From Strigops habroptila (taxonomy: Eukaryota > Chordata > Aves > Psittaciformes > Psittacidae), in NCBI RefSeq assembly GCF_004027225.2, contig NC_046358.1:69025028-69089027 (forward strand): DNA of 64,000 nt. The letters are read 5' to 3'. The translations under genes were made by a program, and so were the position numbers. The notes beneath the pieces are model-generated. The model saw only the letters and a list, made by a program, of their open reading frames with translations, made no database searches and was not told the origin of the DNA. Below, piece by piece: positions 13,933-27,700 of this stretch. Every line of letters begins with the position of its first letter. Positions within the stretch are counted from its first letter, which is position 1.

Positions 13933-16009
13933 TTTCCCAGGCGTGTTCCTTACGAAAGAGAAATAGAGTTTGGAGAAAGGATGAAGGCATTACGGATGTC
14001 CTGCTCTGCTCTTGCTCTTCACTGCTGATCTGCAGCACTGTCTCCAAACAGCACTGTTACAAATTGTTAGTATGAACTTAAAATGCAGATATTGCAAATT
14101 ATACCCAATAACATTAGGTGGAAATACCTACAGAATACAGGATGTGACCATTAGAGAACGCGCTGAGATGTTCTGGCACAAAACTAGCCACAGTTGCCTT
14201 GTCATCAGAGGACCTCAGACAGACACTTCCATCCATTTTGCACCTCTATTTGCAGGCTTGGAGAAGCTCTTTGCTCCCTTGGAGAGCAACTTCCTTCTCC
14301 AGCCTAGTAGTTATTATATTGTGCTAAGAGTGTACTAAAGAGCTGACTTACATCACCCCTTTCAAAGTGGGACAGGAGAAGTTACAAACACTGGTACCAC
14401 TATTGCAATTGAGGATCAGCTCTTTCAAGAGAGAATTGGCTCTCCTACCCTCTCGGTACATCGGCTTTGTGACAGCGCAGAATGATTTGCTCTAATTCAG
14501 AGAGCATTGCAGCCTTTCATCCAGTAAATGCTTTTGTCTGCCCTTTGAACTCTAGAAGAGATACCATTTTACAGCTGACTGAACATATTCTGCAGACGTT
14601 AGAATATAAAACTATCATGTTTATTGATTGAATAATCACAGACTATGTAAAAAGTGTCACAAAATGGCTCCCTGTTGCAGGCTTTTTTCCCAGCCTGGGG
14701 CATCCTCATATCTGAAATGGCATCGCCTCAGCCCCTGTGGAAATGCTAGATCCTGAAGGCAGTGGAAGTGGGATGTTGCTGCAGCTGTGCTAATTACTCT
14801 TGGGTTTCAGCTTGGCTAACTCACTTCCGTGGAGCCCTACAATATCCCAGTCCTTTTGTTTTCAGCTCTGAAACTATCTTGGACAGTCTGAGGGGAAAGA
14901 ACCTCTGCAAACCATGCAGCTCCACCGTGCAACGCAGACAGATGTCATTTCATCTAAAGGAATTACTTTTGCATCACCATGTAACACAGCCTGTAGTGTT
15001 TAGGTGCTTGTCTGCAGCATGTTCACCAGTCTGAACACATTCTCAATGTCTAAATTAAGCTCCTGTTAACGTATTTGGTAGCTAAAGACATCAGACAGGA
15101 CACTACATTCCTATTTGTTTCTATCACTTTGTGTTAAATCCTATTTGACTGAAACTTTTCATCTTTGCTCTTTCCTTGAAATCTGCACATTTGAATCTGA
15201 TCACAATTCATGTACAATTAAGATGGAAAACAGACTAGCTCTGAAAAGACTTCCTCAAGCACCCATCCGAACAGGTTTAAAAGGCTGAAGATGCTGAGAC
15301 AGTGAGGGAGCGATAAGCTATGTAGCAATTAATCCTCTCTCTCTCACAAATGGACTTGAAAAAGTGCAAGCTGCTATTTGCCTGATTCTCAGCATATTAT
15401 CAGTTTTGCCAGGGGAATGCTGCTGTTGACTGTAGGCATATTGCTTTGATGCTACAGTTTTAGGCCCTTGAAGTTCTTCATAAGAGGGGTCAACCCCTTG
15501 ACTGAAACTTCATCCAGCGTAACAACGTCTCTTGCCCCCAGAGGAACCACAGGTTTGGCAGTACAGCAAAAATGTTATACCTTGATTGAGTTTTGTCTAA
15601 ATCTCAGCAATCGAGGTGAACAAAAGACCTTCCTTGTACCTGCCCTCACTTCCACAGCCAGCAGATGTGAAGAGAACAAAGAGGCATTCAGATTTAGGAG
15701 AGACACAACCCTATGTCTGCTCTTCAGTGGAGAAAGAGGCATGATAAATAAGAGAAATCCAGAACAGGAGCTGGCAACAGTGATTAAACCATGCACTGCT
15801 CAGCATTGTCCTCTGTAGGGATCAACCCTTAGCAGTGTAACGCCTTTCTGAGGAGGTGCAGAAGTGTTTAGGACGGGGTATCCAACATGGCACCCGGCTG
15901 CCCGCTGGAGAGGGTGCAGGTCCCACTCCTGTCCCACCTGCTGGCTCTGGGCAGGGCTGCAGACTCCACAGGCTTTGTCAGATCTTGCCGGATGGCTGGT
16001 TTTAGGCAA
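13933..16009. other. Intergenic, nothing recognised
   Basis: Open frames of about 110 codons at 14012 and 15468 (+) resemble no family I know and lack supporting context. Confidence 0.55.
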
Positions 16010-16495
16010 CATAAGAAGGACATGGAACTGCTGAAGGAAGTCCAGAGGAGGCCATGAAGATGACCAGGGGCTGAAGCACCTCTCATATGAAGACAGGCTG
16101 AGAAAATCAGGGCTGTTGAGCCTGGAGAAGAGAAGCTGCGTGGTGACCTCATAGCAGCCTTCCAGTATCTGAAGGGGGCCTATAAGGATGCTGGGGAGGG
16201 ACTCTTCATTAGGGACTGTAGTGATAGGACAAGGGGTGATGGGTTCAAACTTAAACAGGGGAAGTTCAGGTTGGAGATAAGGAAGAAGTTCTTCTGTGTG
16301 AGGGTGCTGAGGCGCTGGCACTGGTTGCCCAGAGAAGCTGTGGCTGCCCCATCCCTGGCAGTGTTCAAGGCCAGGTTGGACACAGGGGCTTGGAGCAACC
16401 TGCTCTAGTGGAAGGTGTCCCTGCCTGTGGCAGGGGCTTGGAACTGGATGAGGTTTAAGGTCCCTTCCAGCCAAAACTAGTCTCGGATTCTATGA
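16010..16495 (+). mobile_element. CR1 3' fragment, sense
   Basis: CR1 copy from the TCCAGAGGAGGCC region to the GATTCTATGAA end. Confidence 0.93.
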
Positions 16496-17756
16496 ATGTG
16501 AATCCTATCACACACCAATCAGCCCCTGATCTGATTTGTCTGTTGGTGATAAAACCATCTGGATGTTCTGCCATCCCACCCCAGAGAGGACAAACCAGGC
16601 CAAAGTTTACTGCTTCTGAAAAATCTCCATTCCCATCTCCCTGCACCACCCAAGATTTGGTTATAACCCATCTCTCACATATATCTTCCCCCCTGCCCTG
16701 CCTTCCTCTGCTGCTCCAATGCCTGGAAAGAATGGGATCTACCTGAGAGGAGCAGATCGCCTATGCCTCAAGGAGCATCTCCTGCTGGTATTTTAGCTCT
16801 CCATGGGGAGCTGATTATTCACGTTTTGTTTGCTGGTTCAACTTATTTTTAGTTGACAGAAACAGCTGTGAGGGGGAGAAGAAATAAGGAACAAAAGTCG
16901 ACAACATGATTAACTTTTTAACTCGAAATGCTTCTCAATTAAAAGAAGCCAAATATTCTCTGTGCTTCTGGTACTGCTTTTCCACATCAGCAGCTGCTGT
17001 GCTCCCCAGGAACATTACACAGCTTTATGCATGGAGGCAGAGGTGAATCTGGATGGGAGAAAGCTGGTCCACAGCAGCTCGTCCCCTGTGGTCACTGCAT
17101 GAGGGGCTGTCAGCCCCCAGCATGGCCAGCGCTGTGGTGTGAGCTCAGAAAAGCTCAGGCAGCAGAGCTCAGGCTCCTCAACCATAGAATGTGATCGCTG
17201 GCGATGGTTCAAAGCTATCCCAACCCCTTGCAAGGGTGCATGGGAAGAGAAGCATCCAGAAGTTCATGTTTGAGCAGTGAAAAGCACTTGTGAAATCTAG
17301 GGTTGTCCTTAAATAAAACTCACACACACACTACCAGGAAGAGAACTCGACTATGCTGGGGCTGGCAGTGTTTATTCAGGGTACACGGAGTAGGAAAGTT
17401 CACATTGCAAATTGTGACACAGTCATTTCACATCCCACAAAACGACAGCCCCTCTTCTTGCTGCTCTTTCTTAAAGGCTCAGAAAAGTCCTCAGGTGAGC
17501 TAAAGCAGGAACTGATTTTCCCCATGTTGCTGTGTTTGCCTGCCAGCCGTTTCGGTACCCCTCGTTATCCCTCTCTAACCTTTGCCTGCTGAGAATCAGG
17601 GCTTTCCTCTGCATCCTTGACTCGGGTTTGAACTTTGGCTCCCAATTGTCTTCCTAATTCCCCCTCGCCCTCATGCAAGGCCACAGAGGGGTCAGAGCAG
17701 GGCTCTGGGGTGTGCGATGCTGCTGCACTTCAGGACATCAGAAATGGACTCTGTCA
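16496..17756. other. Intergenic upstream of CCNF, nothing recognised
   Basis: Contains only a short CA run near 17321. No exon or further repeat identified. Confidence 0.6.
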
Positions 17757-17885
17757 CAGAACCATGGAATCAACTGGGTAGGAAAAGACCTCTAAGATCA
17801 TCAATGTCTCTCTCGTAGTGAGGGGCCCAGAACTGAACACAGGATTTGAGGTGCTGTCTGGGCAGCCCCGCTCCTTCTTTTAGCA
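17757..17885 (-). mobile_element. CR1 fragment with internal deletion, antisense
   Basis: CR1 3' end (ACCATGGAATCAACTGGG) joined directly to an internal CR1 part (CTCGTAGTGAGGGGCC) that lies about 400 bases further in the copy at 20783. Confidence 0.85.
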
Positions 17886-18688
17886 GGCACATCCTCCCTG
17901 CTGCTCTTGCTCCAGCACTGACACCCTTAGGCCCCAGGTACTCAGGGTGGAAATAGGTGGAAATAAGGCACATGCATTCCCATAGCACTTGTCTAGTGTA
18001 GCTCCCTTGGCTGGGCAAGCCTCGGTGCCACAGCAGGTGAGGCAGGGAAACCTGCTGCCGGCTGGGGCCTGGCACTGTAGAGGGAACCATGTCCCGCAGG
18101 GGAGCCGGGGGACTGCCGGAGGACTGCAGCTCCCACTCTCACGCCGGGACTCCGGTGACAGAGCCGGCGGGAACATGGCGGCGGCCCTGAGGGGAACGGC
18201 CGCGCCACCGCTGCCATGGCAACACCCTCACATGGCGGGAAGGGGTGTCCCGCCGCCCCGCACGCATGCGCCGGGCAGCTCGAACCGCCAACTGCCCCGA
18301 TTCGAATTCGCATCCTCGCCGCCCAATCACAGACCGCGGGCCAGGGCGGGCCCCGCCCCTAGTCGGTCTTCCAGCCAATCACGGCGTCTGCTGTGTTTAA
18401 AAAAAAAGTGCGCGAGGCAGGTAGGCGTCGCTCAGCAGAGCCCAGCCAATCGCGAGCGGGAGGCGGTTCTGGGGGCGTGGCCTGGGCGGGGCGCACCTCC
18501 CGCGCCTTCGCTGACCCTCACTGAGAGGCGGCGGGGGGGGAGCGGCCGGGACGGGGGGCGTGGCCTGCCGCTGGAAGCCCCGCCCCGCGGCGGCAGGTTC
18601 GGCCCCGCCTCCCGCGGCGACCATCAGTCGGAGCCGGTCTGGGCGCGGCGGCTGCTGGTGTCCGCTCGGTGTCCGGGGACGCGCCGCG

Positions 18689-18701
18689 ATGAAGGCGGGC
18701 G
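18689..18701 (+). CDS. CCNF: CCNF coding exon 1
   Basis: Only 13 coding bases (MKAG plus one base), followed by the donor GTGAGT. The ATG sits in the CpG island after a GC-rich 5' leader. The codon split across intron 1 restores Val. Confidence 0.88.
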
Positions 18702-21700
18702 GTGAGTGCGGGCAGACCCGCGGGCTCCGGGGTGCTCCTTCCTCTCTTTCTCTCTCTCTCTCTCTGCAGCTCTCAGGGGCGCCGGCGGCTCCGAGGCTTC
18801 CTCACCCCTCGCCGGGCCCGCTCTGAAGGCGGCGGGAGGGGAGGGTCGCGCCCCGGGGGGAGCGGGCCCTGCGCGGGCTCCGCTGCGGCTCCCGGCCTCG
18901 CTGAGGGGCCGCCGGTGGCGGCGGCGGCTGCGCGCCGAAATTCAAACGGCGGCGGCGGGAAAGGGGCGACCGGCGGGGGGGAAGGGGCCGGGGGACTCGG
19001 GTCAGCCCGGTCCGCGCTCCCCAGGGCTCTGCCGTCCCGCCGGGGTGTCGGTGCGCGGGGCCGCGCTTTTCCCTCTCCCTCGCTGGAGGAGCCGCGGCGG
19101 TACCTAGCGGGAAGCGCTCCAGCGCTTCCAGCTCCGAAGCTGGATGTTGAGGAATGTAGGTTGCGTGTGGAGCTGCAGGTAAGATGGATCTCGGCTGTTG
19201 GGCGCAAATCGATAGGCGGGAAGCCCATTTAAACACAGGAAAAAGCGGGGTTTATGCTCAGGGTGGTGCAAGTTGCCTAGAGCCGTTGTGGAATCTGCAG
19301 GCTTCCAAACCTGCCCCCGACTGGGTGAGCTCCGCAGGGCTCTTCCAGCACCAACCACTCTGGTTTGGGGAAGCAGCAACTTGAGACTTCCTGGCCTTTG
19401 AAACTAAGTTTTCTCATCCCTGAGTTGCCCAAGTACCCTGTGCCCCCCAGTCATTTGGATGTTCATATTGGTATAACTGGCATACCAGTGTGGAAGTCCA
19501 TTCCTTTTCCATGGCAATAGTGCTGCTGAAATTTGCTCCAGAAAGTGGGAGTGGATATGAAGGACAGCAGTGTTCTGCCTTGCACACATCTCAAAGTTTG
19601 TATTTTCATGGGGATAGCTTTGCAGTCGAAGATGGGTAACATGCTACTGGTGAGGTATTGGGTGCTATTTTGTGTCAGGCTGGTGGTTCATTTCATTAAA
19701 CCTGATGTGCTAAGGACATTAATACCATATAGGAACAGGAAAACACATATTAGCTCAGTGGTAGCCGTGGCTTATGGACCCTATAGGAATCTTCAGGCTC
19801 CTCTTAAGGAACCTGCTTTCCCAGGTGATCTCCCCTTTGCAAACTGAAATCCTAGTATTAAGTAATTGAGTCTGATGCAGCAATTCTGCTTTGAACAAAT
19901 TGTAGGCTCTGCAGTCTGTGACTGCTATCAACTGAGAAGGAAAAGTTGGGGTTGGGGGAGGTAAATGAAGTCGCAGTAATGACAGGTTAACTAAACACAG
20001 TCAAATGGGCATGGAGGGGTTTTTGATTAAGAGAACTTGCGCATGAGCCATCCCTTCTGAGTCTCTCAGCTTAATTAACTGAATTGAAGGAGGCACTTGC
20101 TGCTTTGTGGCTCAATCTTACAGCATTACATGACCCATGCTAAACTTCTGTGATTAGTATGTTTGAAGAAGTGTCCTGTGCTGCAGTAAATAGGTACTGA
20201 AGTAAACACATGTTTAGGTATGTGTATGCTCTGTAGTGTTTTTTCTCCTTGTACTGTTCCATCACTGACAGAGGTGTCTCCTGGTTTTGTTTTCCAGTGA
20301 TTCACTGTAGATGTTCCAGGTGTTTTTCTTTCCCTTCAAAGCGAAGGGTAAGAAAGCGGCCTCGAGTCCTGACGTTGTTAAGCCTGCCCGAGGATGTCCT
20401 GTTCCACGTTCTGAAAGGCCTTCCTGCTGAGGACATCCTCTCGGTCAGAGCTGTGAGTCCACTACTGCTTCCCCTCTGTCCTGCACCATGGCTGGTCTCT
20501 GCCTTTATGAGCCAGGACTGCACAGGGGAAAGGCTGGCTTCTCGTGTCAGAGTAAACCTGAGGAGAACCAAAGCATCATGCATGCAGTAATTAGTTTTTT
20601 GCTACCCCAGTAGCAGTTTTATTTCTCAGGACTCAAGCTGAAGAAGATTAGCAGCAGTATTTGAGTGCTCTTATGTAAATTTTCTGTGAGAATTGTCCTA
20701 CTAGATGACTGTGGCTGAACAAATTGGTTTGGCTTGGCATCTCTTGCCTTAATGGGAATTAGGCAAGTAATGAGTTATGATTAGAATCATGGAATCAACT
20801 GGGTTGGAAAAGACCTTTAAGATCATCAAGTCCAACCGTTCCCCAGCACTGCCAAGGCACCACTAAACCATGTTGCCAAGGGCCTCATCTACATGGTTTG
20901 TGAACAGTTCCAGGGACAGCGACTCCACCACTGCCCTGGGCAGCCTGTTCCAATGCCTGACCACCCTCTTGGTGAAGAAATTGTTCGTAATATCCAGTCT
21001 AAACCTCCCCTGACACAACATGAGGCTGTTTCCTCTTGTCCTACCCCTTGTTACTTGGGAGAAGAGACCAGACACCTCCTGGCCCCATCCTTCTTTCAGG
21101 TAGTTGTAGAGGCCAGTAAGGTCCTCCCTGAGTCTTCTCTTCTCCAGATTAAACCTCCCCAGTTGCCTCAACTGTTCCTCATCACACTTGCGCTCCAGGC
21201 CCTTCACCACCTCCGTTGCCCTTCTCTGGACCTGCTCCAGCACCTCAATGTCTCTCTTGTAGTGAGGGGCCTAGAACTGAACACAGGATTTGAGGTGCAG
21301 CCTCACCCAGTGCCCAGTACAGGAGGACAGTCACTGGCCTGGTCCTGCTGGCCACACTGGTGCTGATACAGGCCAGGATGCTGTTGGCTTCTTGGCTGCC
21401 TGGGCACAAGCTGGGTCGTGTTCAGCTCCACCAATCAGCATCCCCAGGTCCTTCTCTATGGGCAGCTTTCCAGCCACTCTTTCTCAAGCCTGGAGCATTG
21501 CATGGGATTGTAACTTGTAACTAATTAGATACCTATCTAAAATCAAATGCAAAGAACTGTTTTTCTGTTGATCCTTTTATTTAAGTAATTCTTGTTTACA
21601 TTCCCCCTTTGCAGGTGCATTCACATCTTAAATACCTTGTGGATAATCATGCTAGTGTTTGGGCATGTGCAAGTTTCCAAGAAATATGGCCTTCTCCAAA

Positions 21701-24700
21701 CAATCTGAAGATGTTTGAAAGGTAAGCTTTAAGAATCAAATTTGTCTGACCTTGTAGAAGAGGCTGTTTAAAGGTAGATACACAATTCCAATCAGTCCTC
21801 ACTATCAGTGGGGGGTCTGATCTTCCCTTTTTGTAGAAGTCTTTCCTCAGGGTGATGAAGGATTGTTGATTTCATGTCTAAGCTGCAGTTTATAACTGCT
21901 GTCTTTAACTGGAGCAGAGCCCATTGCATATACCAAAGTTATTTCTCTTTAAGGGCACTAATATTCCATATTGGAAGATAGCACATTAACTAAAACCTGT
22001 TACTGGTGTGTTCATATGAATGTGCAAGTGAGATCAGAGGCTGAAGAGCACAACCATATTTCTGAGCCTGAATTGGTTTGTGCTCTTCTTGTGCACAAAA
22101 GTGTATTGAAAAATGGGCACGTTTCAGTATTAAAATGAGTGAGGTTTGAAAGGGTGATAAATGTGCTTAAAAAGGATTGAGAGTGTCTCTATCCACCTGA
22201 TTTGAAGGGCATCTCTCAGTTTAAATGTCAAGATAGTTGTTTTGCTTCAGACTGTGTGTGTGTTATGTTCCTTCTAAAGAAGACTGCTTATGTGCACGTC
22301 GGTTTGCAAGGGAGGAGTACAAGGGCTTGATGGGTTCCTTGAGGGTACAAGAACCAAAACATGTTACTGGATTCTGGTGTTTGGGGTGCTGCATGGGAAT
22401 GGGAAACCATTTCTATGAATTGTTAAATTATCCTGGATGTGAGCATACAAAAGGATTGCAGCAAGAAAAGCCTTGGAGTAACTTGGGTCCAACTTCTGTA
22501 GCGACAGTACATGTGCTTATGGCTGGTGATCACCAGATGACATCCTAGCCTCCACTGAAGTAACCTGTTTGAGAACATGGGCCTGGAGGCACCTCCTGAT
22601 GTCAACCTCAAGTATCTTCTTTATTTCCCATTCAGGGCTGCTGAAAGGGGTAACTTTGAAGCTGCTGTGAAGCTGGGCATAGCTTACCTGTACAATGAAG
22701 GCTGTAAGTGTGAAAGCTTGTACTTGGGTTTTTGGGGAAGATGGCACAACAGAAGGAAATGTAGATGGGCTACAGACTTATTTGTAGGTACAGATGAGAC
22801 TGTCTCATCATAAAGCTGGCACTTTTACTGGCTGCTTACAAAGCTATTTCTCCTGTATCTCAAACACTGGTGGTTTTGTACGCAGTTCTACAGCAGTGAA
22901 GTGCAGGCCCAGCCTGCTGTCTTCAGTGGGCGGTTGGGTCTCATTTACTAGGACACCTCTTCAGTTTTACCTCTCAGTGCAGCTTTAGCACTGACCACTA
23001 AACTGCTAGGTGTTAAGTGACAGTGTAGTGCACAGCTCTTCTAGAGAAGTCAATGCATAGCTTGTGATTTCAAGTTTAGAAGCTCTCCTTTATAAACTTA
23101 TAAGACTTGGCTACTTACCTCGTGATAAATGTAAGAGAAGAGAGTGACAGTTGACAGGAGGAGCCTCCTTGCAGAGGGTACCAGCAAGGCAGGTGACTTG
23201 TGTACCGGTTTGTTTGTACATTGACAGGAATTAACATTGCTTTGGCTGCTGTTATTTGCAGAAATATTTTAAGGCTCTAAAGGGAAGATGCTGATCAATC
23301 TTTTCCCAATTCTATCCTATTGTCTGTCTTGGCCTGGCTAAACCCCAAGCAGGCGTTGTGAATAAACTCTAAATGATTTCTGGCTGGTTTTGTTCAGTGT
23401 CCATCTCTGATGAGGGCCGTGCGGAAGTGAATGGATTAAAGGCATCCCATTTCTTCAGCCTGGCAGAGCGTCTGAATGTGTCTGCAGCTCCATTTATCTG
23501 GCTTTTCATCCGTCCTCCCTGGTCCCTGAGTGGAAGCTGTTGTAAAGCTGTGGTCTATGAGAGTCTCAAAGCAGAGTGTCAGTTGGAGAAAGTAAGATTT
23601 CTTTCTGCCTTTGGTTTTAACATAGGCTAGAAGCTGCATCTGGTTATTTCAGAAAGCATATTTTGTTTCCTCAAGTTTCTCCTATGCTCTTGCTGCTTAA
23701 ATGACTGTGGATCAATCATTTTAATGAATTTATTGCCAAACCACACTTGGTGGTGTATCATGCGTGCCAGAGGCCTGTACTGTGTCTTCTGAGAGATTCA
23801 GTACTGTCTCATAGGTAACAAAACATTGAGGAAAAGCAAGGGGGGGGAATGATTGAAAGGCAAATAGTATTGTACTCTGGAATTACTAGCAAAAATTGCC
23901 ACTGTTCTTTGTATTTAACAATTCTCTTGATCTCCATTGCTTTCTTCAGGCTCAAAAAGGATCTATTCTCCACTGCTTGGCCAAGATCTTGAGTCTCTTT
24001 GAGGTGAGCAGTGTTTCTGGTTTGATGTGCTTGGGTACCTTTTTTTGCTGGTGCTAATGCTGCTTACCTTGATTTAAAAACAAATAAAATAATCAGCCAA
24101 ATGCTCTTATATTCCTCAAGTGGGTTAGGAATTTCTGCTCATGAGTTTAATTTACTGTTTTTTTTAAAGGAACATCATCAACTTAGTTTATTGGATTCTA
24201 CAAACAGTGAAATTAATTTTGGCTTGATCATGGGCTTGCAGTGTGTTCAGGTCTCAAAGGAAGCCTTCCAGTCGTAATGCGTATCCAAAAAAACCCAGTT
24301 CTTCAGTGGCAAACAAGTCAAAAAGTTTTTGTTTTGCTGAGGAAAGCCGCTGCAGGCTTCCTGAGCCTGGAACTTCTAATGGCAGCAGCAAGTGGATATG
24401 GGAGCTCATCCCTCGTAGTGTGAAGGGGACTTGTAACTGGTTAGTTCTGCTCTGTAGCTTTCAGTGGTTTCTGAAGTATTGAGACCTGGCATCCGGTTGG
24501 CTGGACAGCAAAAATATCATTGTGCCTTTTGTTCTTAGGATGAAGACAAAAGAAAAGAATCCCTTGAAATGTTTGAAGAATCTTCCAAGCAGGGTTGTTT
24601 AAACAGCTCCTACCTCCTTTGGGAAAGCAACAAAAAGGCTGCTGTAAGTAGTATGGGTTTGTCCCAAAACAACTTCTTCACTGTAGCTTCTAGATCTCTG

Positions 24701-27700
24701 TTATGTGCAACAAGTGCACACAGAAAGAAATTGCTGTTCCTCAGAACGTACCTCCTTCATAAACAAAGAGAGCACCAAGAACTCTCTAAAATGAGCTTTG
24801 TGTCTGCCTTCGTGTTTAAAGTGAGTCTACAAGCAGTTGTAGCCAAGGTGCAAGCAGAAGTTCCTTTATTACTAACTCTGCTGGCTAGTGATATTATGGC
24901 TCACTGGGGAACAGGAGTGGGGAGGCTGCCTGCATGATCAGAAACAAATCTGCCAAAGCTCTCCCATTGGAATCCCGAGTGACCTGTCTCATTCCTGTGA
25001 GAGAATTCCTTGGCCAAGAATTGCAGCCAGGTCCTTAAAAACAACCTTGTCGTCGTGATGAGAAACAGGCTGGTTGTGAAATAATCCACGAACCCACAGG
25101 CAGTGATTTTTCTCTGGATATTCTACAATCCTTCTGTTCAATGTGTATAAGGTGATGGGGTTTAAAATCTGTTTGCATTCCTCTCTGTAGATGTCAGATC
25201 CTGGCAGATACCTTCAAAGTCTCAGGAAGCTAAGAGACTTTGCAGCGAAGGGCTGCTGGGAAGCACAGGTAAGACTGACTTTTCCCAGGAAAACAGACTT
25301 GGTCTTTCCTATGCTGCCACTGTAGGTTTAGACTCCTTCCTTTAGAAGCAGGGTCAAAATTGCTGAATAGTATTTACGTGTGCATATATTTACTCTGTGG
25401 GTCCCCCTCTTTTGGAAAATACAGCAGGTCTGTGGTACAACCTGGGTAAAGACGCATTTTTTTGATGCACTTCAAAGCCTGCCCCAAATAATGTGTGCTC
25501 AAGATTGAAGCCAAACTAAGATCTACTGATCCAAGTAGTTTGTCAAGTTTGCTTTCTAATTTCATCAGGAAAATTACAGGATCCTGTCCTGCCTTAGTTT
25601 GCATTTGGTGAAAAAGAAACCAACAAACTTGCTTTTGTGTTGTCTCTCCTACAGATAGCTTTAGCCAAAGCTTGTGGGAATGGAAACCAACTAGGATTAG
25701 AAGCAAAATCTTCCAGTGAAATGGTGTCTCAAATCTTTCAAGCTTCTCTTCCTATCAGCAAGCAAAGTATCTTCACTGTGCAGAAAGGAATGAATGAAAC
25801 AATGAGGTAAAAACTCAGATCCAGGTGTCAGGCCACACTGCAGAATCCATTGCCTGTTTCCCTGCATGTCTGTAGAGGGAAACAAATCTACAACAATGTC
25901 TGTTGGAAGATAGAAGTTTTTTGCTTTACTCTTCTGTGATGCATTGTGTACTATCAGAGAAACACATGGCATTTCACAGAGGAAGTACCAGAGCCCTTAT
26001 TTCAAGGCCTGATGAAGAGCTGAAATGAGGGTGTGAGGGTTTTTTCTGGACTCTTAAGTTCTTGCATTTGTCAGGACTAACCAAGAACTGGAGGCACTGT
26101 TTGACTTGTTGGAGCTATAGTTACCCTCTAGTTAATCTTAAGTGGCATTTAGCCTCCTAACTGATGTGCCCTACCTTTTCCTTGTGCAAGTGCCTATTAT
26201 AGGACTGTTTTTAATTCCATTTCACAGACGTCCTAAGCCTGTTGACCCTTCAGAGTCTAACAGGCCCCTGGTTTCAAATCCTTATCTCAGTGCAACATGT
26301 AATTTTTTTGATAATTCTTTTGGTGCAATTTTCTGGCTTGGAGCTTTGGAGTGGAGAAGGGACTCTGTCACCAGGCATGGGGAGGGTGTTCAGCACTCTT
26401 TGAATGGCTTCTAACTGTGCAGATTATTTCTCTTTCCTGTCTAGGTACATCCTGATTGACTGGCTGGTGGAAGTGGCTACCATGAAAGACTTCTCCAGCC
26501 TATGCCTTCACATGACAGTGGGATGTGTGGATCGTTACTTGAAGCTGAGACCTGTACCTCGGGCTCGACTCCAGCTTTTGGGAATAGCCTGCATGGTCAT
26601 TTGCACACGGTAGGGTTCTGTCTGGTGGACAGAGGTGCTTATTGTGATCATTCAAATTCATTTCTGCAGCTCAAGCTCCCTCCCCCCTGCTAATAATAGT
26701 GCTAGAAAGAATCCGTCTTCTACATTGACTGCTGCTTGAGGTGTGTTCACATACAAACACAATCACTGCAAATGATGCACAATGTAACTCCTTGAACATG
26801 TTTTTAAATATGAAAAACTCCATAGTGGTGTTTTTCATATTTAAAAATATGGTCTAAATGCATTCAGTCAGCAACTGAAGTCTTTCATGCCACATTAACA
26901 TGAGTGGGTTACTCATGTTGTAAGGAACAACTGCAGCAGTGATGTTGCATAGTTTAGTCTGTTATGCTGAGATGAACCGCATGGTGTAGTGGAAAATTAT
27001 TCTTCTGTGTTAGTTTCCTTAATATCTCGCATCTTAACCTAGGGGAGGTTTCATAAATGAGGAATTAGGAATGTTGTAGTAGGTGGTTCCAGCTTAAAGG
27101 TGAAATAAATGAAGAGCTGCTGTTCTTTCTTTCCTGGGAAAGTACCTTACGAGGTTGTTTAACTCTTTGGTCATCTTGGGTGCATTTATCTGCCACAAAA
27201 ACATCAGTGCATGGATGTACAAATTCCCTGTCTTTTGGGGCTGACTGTTAATAATTCCTACTGCAGTTTCATCAGCAAAGAGATCCTGACAATCCGGGAA
27301 GCTGTGTGGCTTACAGACAACACCTACAAATATGAAGACTTGGTCCGAATGATGGGTGAGATCATTTCTGCCCTAGAAGGAAAGATAAGGGTGAGTTTGG
27401 AAAGTGGATGGCTGCTGCTGAAGTCAGGCTGTTGTAATTAGCCTTTCTCCTTATCTAAGAGGTTGGTTTTATGTGAGTGTTCTCAATCAGCTGTGGAGAC
27501 CATATTGCAGAGCATGCAGATACAGAACCCTCTGCCTTTCTGTAGAGATTAAAACTTAAGAAGCCATTCATTCTTTCACTGGAGAATGTTTCAATGTCAG
27601 TGTAGTAGTTAGAAAAACAAACAAAAAAAACGTGATGTAATGAGAACAGCATCTCCTGGAAACAACTGTTCCAAATACTCAGTGCTTGTCTTGTATTCCC

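Larger units (their letters stand above)
18060..19110 (+). promoter_or_regulatory. CCNF: CCNF CpG-island promoter
   Basis: Dense CpG stretch covering promoter, 5' leader, first coding exon and the start of intron 1. CCAAT boxes lie at 18323-18327, 18375-18379 and 18446-18450; a TTCGAA at 18301-18306 and a TTTAAA at 18396-18401 resemble the CHR elements of G2/M genes; an NRF1-like CGCATGCGC lies at 18264-18272. No TATA box is evident. Several NF-Y boxes plus a CHR fit the known G2 expression of cyclin F; factor binding is inferred. Confidence 0.8.

Noticed and set aside
14012-14338. 108-codon open frame in the intergenic region
   Set aside because: No recognisable domain, no splice or promoter context; length is within chance for AT-moderate sequence.
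15800-16474. 224-codon - strand open frame
   Set aside because: Most of it is the reverse strand of a CR1 copy.
17989-18705. 238-codon open frame across the CCNF promoter
   Set aside because: CpG-island artefact covering CCAAT boxes and the 5' leader; Arg/Pro/Ala-rich with no domain.
18702-19236. Overlapping open frames in the CCNF intron 1 CpG region
   Set aside because: Low-complexity composition; the phase-consistent CCNF model skips this segment.
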